Positions 16,277 through 22,667 of a stretch of 64,000 nt of DNA are shown here, piece by piece. This stretch comes from Zeimonas sp050187175 (GTDB taxonomy: Bacteria; Pseudomonadota; Gammaproteobacteria; Burkholderiales; Burkholderiaceae_E), in the NCBI GenBank assembly GCA_050187175.1, contig JBFWXS010000013.1, positions 33,517 to 97,516 on the forward strand, read 5' to 3'. The position numbers and the translations under genes were made by a program. Below the pieces are notes generated by a model. That model was given only the letters and a program-made list of their open reading frames with translations. It had not been told where the DNA came from and searched no databases. The first letter of the stretch is position 1; each line of letters starts with the position of its first letter.

Positions 16277-17440
16277 CTAGGAAGCGGACCGGCGCGCGTC
16301 GCCGGGCGCGGAATCGGCAGGGGGGTCGGATTCGGGCTGACCGGGTTCGAAACCCGCGACTTCCAGATCGTAGCCGGTCATGCTGGGCATCTTGCGCGGC
16401 TGCGACAGCAGCCGCATGCGGCCGACGCCGAGGTCCTTCAGGATCTGCGCGCCGACGCCGTAGGTGCGCAGATCCATCTTGCCCGAGCGGCGGCGGGCGC
16501 TGGCCTCTTCGTCGGCGTGCGAGCACAGCTGCGCGAACACGGCATCGGCCGGCTGCGCGCAATTGAGCAGCACGACGACCCCGCACGGCTGCGCGGCGAT
16601 CGCCGACAGCGCGCGATCGAGCGGCCACGAATGGGAGCTGGAACCGCGCTCGAGCAGATCGAGCACCGACAGCGGCTCGTGCACGCGCACTAGCGTCTCC
16701 TGGTCGGCGTGGATCTCGCCGCGCACCAGCGCCAGATGAGGCGAATCGGCGGCCTTGTCGCGGTAGGCGATCATCCGGAACTCGCCCCAGTGCGTGTTCA
16801 TCGGCCGTTCGGCGACGCGCTCGATCAGGCTCTCGTTGGCGCTGCGATACTGGATCAGGTCGGCGATGGCGCCTATCTTCAGGCCGTGCTCGGCGGCGAA
16901 GTCGATCAGATCGGGCAGCCGCGCCATCGATCCGTCTTCCTTCAGCACTTCGCAGATCACCGTCGCCGGAGTCAGGCCGGCCAGCCGGGCCAGGTCGCAG
17001 CCGGCCTCGGTGTGGCCGGCGCGCATCAGCACGCCGCCGGGTTGCGCCATCAGCGGAAAGATGTGGCCGGGCTGGACCAGATCCTCGGGGACGGCATGCC
17101 GCGCCACCGCCGCGCGCACCGTGCGCGCGCGGTCGGCCGCCGAAATGCCGGTGGAGACGCCTTCGGCCGCTTCGATGGAGACGGTGAAGTTGGTGCCGTG
17201 CCGGGTGCCGTTGCGATTGACCATCAGCGGCAGGTTAAGCTGCCGGCAGCGCTCCTCGGTGAGCGTCAGGCAGACCAGGCCGCGGCCGTAGCGCGCCATG
17301 AAATTGATTGCTTCAGGCGTGACGAAATCGGCCGCGAGGACCAGATCGCCTTCGTTTTCGCGATCTTCTTCATCGACGAGGATCACCATGCGACCGGCGG
17401 CAAGCTCGGCGATGATTTCCGGAGTACTGGCGAGTGACAT
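16277..17440 (-). CDS. ribBA: DHBP synthase fused to a degenerate GTP-cyclohydrolase II domain (RibBX-like)
   Basis: The 387-residue product has an intact 3,4-dihydroxy-2-butanone-4-phosphate synthase domain (about 1-205), with the acidic loop VDEEDRENEGDLVLAADF, RHGTNFTVSIEA and RAGHTEAGCDLARLAG. The C-terminal half aligns with GTP cyclohydrolase II, but the zinc-binding Cys triad that normally follows VRVHSE is absent: here the stretch reads VRVHEPLSVLDLLERGSSSH. The late MTGYDLEVAGFEP block is kept. Cyclohydrolase activity is therefore unlikely, and a separate ribA is expected elsewhere. It is the first gene of the rib-nusB-thiL operon. No FMN riboswitch is visible upstream. Confidence 0.93.
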   Translation of the reverse strand: MSLASTPEIIAELAAGRMVILVDEEDRENEGDLVLAADFVTPEAINFMARYGRGLVCLTLTEERCRQLNLPLMVNRNGTRHGTNFTVSIEAAEGVSTGISAADRARTVRAAVARHAVPEDLVQPGHIFPLMAQPGGVLMRAGHTEAGCDLARLAGLTPATVICEVLKEDGSMARLPDLIDFAAEHGLKIGAIADLIQYRSANESLIERVAERPMNTHWGEFRMIAYRDKAADSPHLALVRGEIHADQETLVRVHEPLSVLDLLERGSSSHSWPLDRALSAIAAQPCGVVVLLNCAQPADAVFAQLCSHADEEASARRRSGKMDLRTYGVGAQILKDLGVGRMRLLSQPRKMPSMTGYDLEVAGFEPGQPESDPPADSAPGDARRSAS

Positions 17441-17449
17441 CCAGCTATT

Positions 17450-17479
17450 TTACGCTGCCGCCCGTTACGCTGCCGCCCG
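17450..17479. repeat. Perfect 15-bp tandem duplication upstream of ribBA
   Basis: TTACGCTGCCGCCCG occurs twice back to back (17450-17464 and 17465-17479), 10 bp from the ribBA start codon and so inside its likely promoter or leader. Confidence 0.9.
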
Positions 17480-17561
17480 ACGACGCGCGGGGCATGTCTG
17501 CCGCCGGACGGCGCGGCAGCCGTGCCGACGCCGGCCCGCTTCGGGCGATACTTGGGCGACG

Positions 17562-18053
17562 ATGAACCCGCAGGATCTGCAAAGCTATCGCCGCCTGGAC
17601 AGCCGCGCCGACGCACGCGACGCGCTGGACCAGGTCCTGGCGCGCACGCAGCGCTCGCTGCGGCTGATCGACGACCGCGGCGAGTTCTACGGCTTCGACC
17701 GGCCGCGCTTCGCCGCCGCGCTGCAGGCGCTGCTGCGCCGCTCGCGCGACGCCTCGGCCACGCTGGTGCTGCACGACACCGGCTTCATCGAGCGCGACTG
17801 TCCGCGGGTGGTGGATCTCCTGCGCCGCTACGCACCGCGGCTGCGGATCCTGCGCAGCGCCGACACGGCTCGCCATCTGAACCGCGGCTTCGTGCTCGCC
17901 GACGAAACGGTGGTGTTGCGCCGGCCCCACTTCGATCATCCGCAGACCTTCGTCGACTTCGACGAACAAGGAGCCGCGGCAGCCGCGCTGCTGCTCGAGC
18001 AGATCATCGGGGAAGCGCAGCCGGCGGCGGGGCTCTCCGTCACGGGACTGTAA
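17562..18053 (+). CDS. Conserved hypothetical protein (DUF7931-type)
   Basis: A 163-residue soluble protein. I associate it with the DUF7931 group found near riboflavin genes in Burkholderiales; this comes from memory and is not a database hit. Recognisable stretches are RTQRSLRLIDDRGEFYGFDR, TLVLHDTGFIERDCPRVVDLLRR-type helix and ADETVVLRRPHFDHPQTFVDF. The composition (Arg-rich helices, an Asp/His-bearing C-terminal part) suggests a nucleotidyl- or phospholipase D-like half-domain, but no HKD motif is seen. The start ATG has only a weak upstream GGGCGAC. It is divergent from ribBA. Confidence 0.65.
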   Translation: MNPQDLQSYRRLDSRADARDALDQVLARTQRSLRLIDDRGEFYGFDRPRFAAALQALLRRSRDASATLVLHDTGFIERDCPRVVDLLRRYAPRLRILRSADTARHLNRGFVLADETVVLRRPHFDHPQTFVDFDEQGAAAAALLLEQIIGEAQPAAGLSVTGL

Positions 18054-18076
18054 GGGGCTCAGCCATCCCGTCCCGG

Positions 18077-18082
18077 TAGAAT
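18077..18082 (+). promoter_or_regulatory. Candidate -10 element for the MFS gene
   Basis: TAGAAT, in the context GGTAGAAT, ends 35 bp before the TTG start of the MFS gene. No good -35 is visible at the right distance. The same GGTAGAAT string occurs in the tyrS/M23 intergenic region. Confidence 0.4.
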
Positions 18083-18117
18083 CGCGGCTCTGCGCAGCGC
18101 GCTGCGCCTCCATTCGC

Positions 18118-19338
18118 TTGCCCGCGGGGCGGCGGCCTCGAGCCGACCGAACTGAACTGAAGCAGCCCGATCCAGAATTCCGCCTTGGCTCGATCGCGGT
18201 TCCCGCGTTCGGGCCCTCGCTGTTCGACGGCATCGCGCAGGGAGCCATCCTGCCGGTGATCGCGTTCAGCGCGCGCGAGCTGGGCGCCTCGTTCGCCGGC
18301 GCGGGTCTGATCGTAGCGCTGATCGGCGTCGGCTCGCTGCTCGGCAACTTGCCGGCAGCGATGATCTCGTCACGCTTCGGCGAACGCCGCGCGATGATGG
18401 GCGCGGCGACGGCCTGCGTCGCCGCGCTGCTGGTCTGCATCCTGGCCACCGGCCCGTGGATGCTGGGTCTCGGCGTGCTGCTGTTCGGCATGACGCATGC
18501 CGTGTTCGCGCTGGCGCGGCAGACCTTCCTGATCGAGGCGGTGCCGTACCACTACCGCGCCCGCGCGCTGTCGACGCTGGCCGGCGTCACGCGCATCGGC
18601 ATGTTCATCGGACCGTTCGCGGGCGCCGCGGCGATGTACGGATTCGGGCTGCGCAGCGCCTACGTCGTCGCGATCCTCTCGATGATGGCGATCGGATGGA
18701 TGGCGTACTCGCTGCCGGACCTGCCGGGCAGCGGCGCCTCGCCGGCTTCGGCAACGGAGCGTCCGTCCATGGCCGGGCTGCTGCGCAGCCATGCGGCAGT
18801 CTTCGGCACGCTGGGCTTCGGCGTGCTGCTGATCAGCGCGGTCCGCGCATCACGGCAGGTGATCATCCCGCTGTGGGCCACGCACCTGGGCCTGCCGCCG
18901 GTGACGGCCTCGATCATCTACGGGTTGTCGGCCGCCATCGACATGACGGCGTTCTACCCGGCGGGCAAGGTGATGGATGCCCGCGGCAGAGTCTGGGTCG
19001 CGCTGCCGGCCTGCGTGCTGATGGGGCTGGCCCTGCTGGCCATGACGCTGACCACCGGAACGGCCAGCTTCATCGCCACCGCACTGGCGCTGGGCCTGGG
19101 CAACGGGATCGGCTCGGGCATAGTCATGACCATCGGCGCCGACTCGGCCCCGCCGCAGGCGCGACCGGCCTTCCTCGGCCTGTGGCGCATGCTGGCGGAC
19201 GTGGGCGCCTGCAGCGGACCGCTGCTGCTGTCGGCACTGACGGCCGCCGTTTCACTGGGAGCCGGCATCGCAGCCACCGGGCTGCTCGCGCTGGGGGCGG
19301 CCGGCGTCTTCTGGCGGTGGCTGCCGCGGCGCGGTTAG
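18118..19338 (+). CDS. MFS transporter
   Basis: A 406-residue major facilitator superfamily carrier with about 12 hydrophobic helices. The loop between helices 2 and 3 carries the family pattern (SSRFGERRAMMGAA), and the second half has a weaker equivalent (GKVMDARGRVWVAL). The proposed start is a TTG at 18118; internal starts would cut into the first helix. It resembles sugar- or drug-efflux-type MFS members, but the substrate cannot be read from sequence. It stands alone downstream of the DUF7931-type gene and ends shortly before a scaffold gap. Confidence 0.85.
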   Translation: MPAGRRPRADRTELKQPDPEFRLGSIAVPAFGPSLFDGIAQGAILPVIAFSARELGASFAGAGLIVALIGVGSLLGNLPAAMISSRFGERRAMMGAATACVAALLVCILATGPWMLGLGVLLFGMTHAVFALARQTFLIEAVPYHYRARALSTLAGVTRIGMFIGPFAGAAAMYGFGLRSAYVVAILSMMAIGWMAYSLPDLPGSGASPASATERPSMAGLLRSHAAVFGTLGFGVLLISAVRASRQVIIPLWATHLGLPPVTASIIYGLSAAIDMTAFYPAGKVMDARGRVWVALPACVLMGLALLAMTLTTGTASFIATALALGLGNGIGSGIVMTIGADSAPPQARPAFLGLWRMLADVGACSGPLLLSALTAAVSLGAGIAATGLLALGAAGVFWRWLPRRG

Positions 19339-19395
19339 GGGCGCTTCGGCGCTCGCCTGCGCCGCTGCGTCCGCTCGCTCTGAGCCGGCTCGCTC

Positions 19396-19495
19396 NNNNN
19401 NNNNNNNNNNNNNNNNNNNNNNNNNNNNNNNNNNNNNNNNNNNNNNNNNNNNNNNNNNNNNNNNNNNNNNNNNNNNNNNNNNNNNNNNNNNNNNN
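19396..19495. other. Assembly gap (100 N)
   Basis: Exactly 100 unknown bases. Unlike the first gap, the flanks do not repeat each other, so real sequence is missing. The left flank is a low-complexity run rich in CGCTCGCT-like words, a likely cause of the break. The gap removes the 3' end of the next gene. Confidence 0.95.
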
Positions 19496-19750
19496 GCTCC
19501 GAACCCCCTCGCTGTTCGCCCGCTCGAAATGCCGGGCCGCGTCGGCACGGCGATCAGTGTCCTGCTGGCCTGCGGCCAGGTCCTTGGCGGCCTGCCGGAT
19601 GACGGGGTCCGGCACGGCAGCCTCGTCGACGACGGCCGCGTTCTGGTCACGCTCGTGCGGCAGCAGCGGCGCGCCGCGCTTGGCCGGCCGCGCCGACTTC
19701 AGGTCGACGGTTTGCTCCTCGGTGCGGTCCTTGCTTGGGGTTTCGGCCAT
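19496..19750 (-). CDS. Small hydrophilic hypothetical protein, C terminus lost in the gap
   Basis: Eighty-five residues of an open frame beginning MAETPSKDRTEEQTVDLKSA with AGGAAA before the ATG at 19750. The visible part is very hydrophilic, rich in Ala, Asp, Arg and Glu, and has no signal peptide or membrane helix. I recognise no family. It is divergent from the 83-residue gene at 19938, which is also small and charged. The stop codon falls in the N run, so the length is unknown. Confidence 0.6.
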
Positions 19751-19937
19751 CGGATTTCCTCGCGTGCTACCCGGCGATCGGGGAGCCCGGTCGTCGTATT
19801 TACCGGCGAGCAAGCCGCTCGCCCGCGGCACGGGGACGGACAGAGGCAGATCGGCCAAGGCACGCCGCTTGCTGCAACTACCTGGGGCGCTTGCCGGCGT
19901 CCTGTGCTTGTCCCAGATGTTTCAAGAAGGGAGTGTC

Positions 19938-20189
19938 ATGAAACAAAGTCCTCCGAACAATGCACAGAAAGCATCCTCGCCGCCCAAGGTCCAGGGCGAA
20001 GGTGACTATGAAGCCGCGCGGCGTTTCAATGACGAGAGCCGCAAGTTCGTGCAATCCGGGCAGGTAGGTGATGCGGCCAAGGCTGCCGCGCCGACCAGCC
20101 AGCGGGAGCGCGACGAATTGCAACGAGCCGAGCAGGCCGGTAAAGCCCGCGCAAAAGAGGAGGATCCGCAAGTCGAACGTAGACACTGA
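19938..20189 (+). CDS. Small conserved hydrophilic protein (83 aa)
   Basis: A complete 83-residue protein with a strong AAGGGAG ribosome binding site. The core GEGDYEAARRFNDESRKFVQSGQVGDAAKAAAP is a pattern I have seen in small uncharacterised proteobacterial proteins (given as the segment around residues 20-52). It is polar and probably alpha-helical or disordered, with no Cys and no membrane helix. The function is unknown; stress-related small proteins of this kind are common, but nothing here proves it. A canonical terminator follows 55 bp after the stop. Confidence 0.75.
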   Translation: MKQSPPNNAQKASSPPKVQGEGDYEAARRFNDESRKFVQSGQVGDAAKAAAPTSQRERDELQRAEQAGKARAKEEDPQVERRH

Positions 20190-20243
20190 CTAGCCTTACG
20201 ATTCTGAGTCGGTTTCGGATCCCGACTCGGATCGAGCGTCCAG

Positions 20244-20275
20244 CCGGCCCGCTTTTCAGCGGGCCGGTTTCGTTT
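20244..20275 (+). terminator. Intrinsic terminator after the 83-aa gene
   Basis: Stem CCGGCCCGC (20244-20252) pairs with GCGGGCCGG (20259-20267), loop TTTTCA, followed by TTTCGTTT. It serves the rightward transcript. It overlaps the stop codon and last codons of the convergent PQ-loop gene (ends at 20256), so the hairpin is shared between a terminator and coding DNA. Confidence 0.85.
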
Positions 20276-20606
20276 CGGGCAGCGCAGCCGCGGGCGGTGC
20301 TTCACTATCTCCGCCGGCCGCGCCGGGGCGCCGCTGCGCCAGCGCGCGATTGCGACGATCCACCAGCTGCCCGATCACCGCCACGATCAGCAGCGTCAGA
20401 TTGGTGAACACGAACAGCGCATCGCCCTTGGCGAAGCTGTAGATGACGAAGCCGGTCGAGGCCGCGACCTGGCCGACGAACAGCCAGCGCGAGACGCCGG
20501 CCGCGGACTGCGTGCGGTACTGCGTCCATACCTGCCGCGATACGGTGGCCAGCAGGATCATGCCGGCGGCCCAGCCGATCCAGTCCGCAGGACCGTAGTC
20601 GCTCAT
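20256..20606 (-). CDS. PQ-loop/SemiSWEET-like small membrane protein
   Basis: A 116-residue protein with three predicted transmembrane helices (about 6-22, 40-58, 64-85). The region around SRQVWTQYRTQSAAGVSRWLF has the spacing of a PQ-loop motif, and the layout resembles bacterial SemiSWEET sugar transporters, which work as dimers of three-helix units. The canonical Pro-Gln pair is not kept, so the assignment is tentative. The C-terminal tail is Ala/Pro/Arg-rich. The ATG at 20606 has GAGG upstream. Its 3' end overlaps a terminator hairpin of the opposite gene. Confidence 0.65.
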   Translation of the reverse strand: MSDYGPADWIGWAAGMILLATVSRQVWTQYRTQSAAGVSRWLFVGQVAASTGFVIYSFAKGDALFVFTNLTLLIVAVIGQLVDRRNRALAQRRPGAAGGDSEAPPAAALPETKPAR

Positions 20607-20705
20607 GAAGCGGCCTCGCCATCCGGCGGGCAGCCGACTGCTGTACATGTATCGGGCATCGCGTTCGCCTCCTGCCGCGAACGCATGCGAACCACATGCC
20701 TGCGC

Positions 20706-21332
20706 TCAGGCTCCGCCGCGCACGCTTTCCTGCAGCTGCCGCTCGACGTAGCGGGCGATGGTGTCGATCTCCAGATTCACCTGGGCGCCCGGCTCAAGCA
20801 GCCGCAGCGTGGTGACGGCTACGGTGTGCGGAATCAGGTTGATCTCGATGTCGCAGCCCTGCGGCAGATCGGTGACGCGGTTGACGGTCAGGCTGACGCC
20901 ATTGATCGTCACCGAGCCCTTGTACGCGAAATAGCGGGCCAGCTCGCGCGGCGCGCGCACGATCAGCCGCCGCGACTCGCCGACCGGATCGAAGGAGACC
21001 ACTTCACCGAGGCCGTCGACGTGACCCGACACGAGATGGCCGCCGAGCCGGTCGGCCAGCCGCAGCGCCTTCTCGAGGTTGACCTCGCCGGGCCGCTCCA
21101 GCCCCACCGTCCTGGACAGGCTCTCGCGCGACACGTCGACGCTGAAGCCCGAGGACGTGACGGCGACCACCGTCATGCAGGCTCCCTGGATGGCGATCGA
21201 ATCGCCCAGCGCGACATCGCTCATGTCGAGCCCGCCGGCCGACACGGCCAGCCGCAGGCCCGCGTCCGCTTCGTCGCCGAGCGGATCGATCGATTCGATG
21301 CGGCCGACCGCCGCGACGATGCCGGTGAACAT
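20706..21332 (-). CDS. ribE: Riboflavin synthase, alpha subunit
   Basis: A 208-residue riboflavin synthase, which makes riboflavin from two lumazine molecules. It is built from two lumazine-binding repeats, one starting MFTGIVAAVGRIESI with GDSIAIQGACMTVV, the second around GGHLVSGHVDGLGEV with KGSVTINGVSLTVN. The length is normal. The gene follows ribD by 13 bp on the same strand. With ribBA and ribH nearby, most riboflavin steps are encoded in this window; a genuine cyclohydrolase II (ribA) is not. Confidence 0.96.
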   Translation of the reverse strand: MFTGIVAAVGRIESIDPLGDEADAGLRLAVSAGGLDMSDVALGDSIAIQGACMTVVAVTSSGFSVDVSRESLSRTVGLERPGEVNLEKALRLADRLGGHLVSGHVDGLGEVVSFDPVGESRRLIVRAPRELARYFAYKGSVTINGVSLTVNRVTDLPQGCDIEINLIPHTVAVTTLRLLEPGAQVNLEIDTIARYVERQLQESVRGGA

Positions 21333-21345
21333 GCTTGGTCCGTTC

Positions 21346-22440
21346 TTACTCTAGGGGATGGGAGAAGCGGGCAATCAGCCGCAGATCCGCGCCGATGCGC
21401 TCGACCGATTGCCACTGCAGCGCGGGGCGCGCCTCCAGCGAAGCCGGCGGCGCCAGATCGAACAGCCCGATCGAATTGCCCAGCAGCGTCGGCGCGACGT
21501 AGACGAGCAGCTCGTCGATGCAGCCTTCGCGCAGCAGCGAACCGTTCAGCCGATAGCCGGCCTCCACGTGCAGCTCGTTGATGCCGCGCGCGCCGAGCGC
21601 ACGCATCAGCTCGGGCAGGTCGACCTTGCCGCTCGCATTGGGCAGCTCCAGCACCTCGCAGCCCATCGATTCGAGCTCGCGCCGGCGCTCGTCGGGCGCG
21701 GCGGCGCAGGCGACCAGCGTGCCGCCGCCCTCGAGGATGCGCGCGGCCGGATTCACTTCGAGCCGCGAATCCACCAGCACGCGCAGCGGCTGGCGCGAGG
21801 TGGCGACGTGGCGCACGTTCAGCTGCGGATTGTCGTCCTTGACGGTGCCTATGCCGGTCAGCACCGCGCAGGCGCGCGCGCGCCAGGCATGGCCGTCGGC
21901 GCGCGCCGCCTCGCCGGTCAGCCACTGGCTGCGGCCGTCGGGCAAGGCGGTGCGGCCGTCGAGGCTGGCCGCCGCCTTCAGTCGCGCCCACGGCCGGCCG
22001 CGCGTCATGCGCGACACGAAACCGATGTTCAGTTCGCGCGCCTCGCCGGCCAGCAGCCCGCAGCGGACGTCGATGCCGGCCGCGCGCAGCCGTTCGAGCC
22101 CGCGGCCGTTGACGGCGGGATTCGGATCTTCCATCGCGGCGATGACGCGCGCCACGCGCGCCTCGATCAGCGCGTCGACGCAGGGCGGCGTGCGGCCGTG
22201 ATGGCTGCATGGCTCCAGCGTCACGTAGACGGTGGCATCGCGCGCGCGCTCGCCGGCCTGCGCCAGCGCGAGCGCCTCCGCGTGCGGCTCGCCGGCAACG
22301 CGGTGCCAGCCCTCGCCCACCACGTCGCCGTGGCGCACGATCACGCAGCCGACGCGCGGATTGGGCGTCGTGCTGTACAAGCCTTGGGCAGCGAGCCGCA
22401 GGGCGCGCTGCATGTGATCGTGATCGGCGTCGGTGAACAT
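21346..22440 (-). CDS. ribD: Bifunctional riboflavin deaminase/reductase
   Basis: A 364-residue two-domain enzyme. The N-terminal deaminase (about 1-145) has the zinc motif HAEALAL plus PCSHHGRTPPC. The C-terminal reductase (about 150-360) has RPWARLKAAASLDGRTA and LHVEAGYRLNGSLL. It catalyses two consecutive riboflavin steps. The ATG at 22440 (MFTDADHDHMQRALRLAAQG) matches the usual family start; longer frames only read through upstream repeats. The ribosome binding site is weak. It is first in a ribD-ribE pair and divergent from the ThDP enzyme gene. Confidence 0.96.
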   Translation of the reverse strand: MFTDADHDHMQRALRLAAQGLYSTTPNPRVGCVIVRHGDVVGEGWHRVAGEPHAEALALAQAGERARDATVYVTLEPCSHHGRTPPCVDALIEARVARVIAAMEDPNPAVNGRGLERLRAAGIDVRCGLLAGEARELNIGFVSRMTRGRPWARLKAAASLDGRTALPDGRSQWLTGEAARADGHAWRARACAVLTGIGTVKDDNPQLNVRHVATSRQPLRVLVDSRLEVNPAARILEGGGTLVACAAAPDERRRELESMGCEVLELPNASGKVDLPELMRALGARGINELHVEAGYRLNGSLLREGCIDELLVYVAPTLLGNSIGLFDLAPPASLEARPALQWQSVERIGADLRLIARFSHPLE

Positions 22441-22500
22441 CGTCGGGCCTGAAATGAGCGGCAGCGGACTCCACGGCCCAGAGCCGCGACGCATCCGGGG

Positions 22501-22575
22501 ACCGGCATGTCCGGAACCGGCACGTCCGCAGCCGGCATGTCCGCGACCGGCATGTCCGCAACCGGCATGTCCGCA
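22501..22575. repeat. Five 15-bp tandem repeats in the ribD/ThDP-enzyme divergent region
   Basis: Five near-identical copies of ACCGGCATGTCCGCA run from 22501 to 22575, with a decayed sixth after them. They occupy the space where the promoters of the two divergent genes should lie. Confidence 0.92.
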
Positions 22576-22667
22576 GCCGGCATTATCGCCGGTTCCGCAT
22601 GGCCGTCGGTTCCGCACGGCCGCGGGCATAATGGCGCGCACCACATCGCCGCCACCGGAGTCCGATC

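Noticed and set aside
16335..16355. GGTTCGAAACCC resembling a tRNA T-arm
   Set aside because: It lies within the conserved end of ribBA, and no acceptor, D or anticodon arms can be built around it.
17441..17561. FMN riboswitch before ribBA
   Set aside because: None of the conserved FMN element blocks is present; only a 15-bp duplication and GC-rich sequence are seen.
22501..22575. CRISPR array
   Set aside because: The repeats are 15 bp and contiguous with no unique spacers. The same holds for all other arrays in the window, and no cas genes are present.
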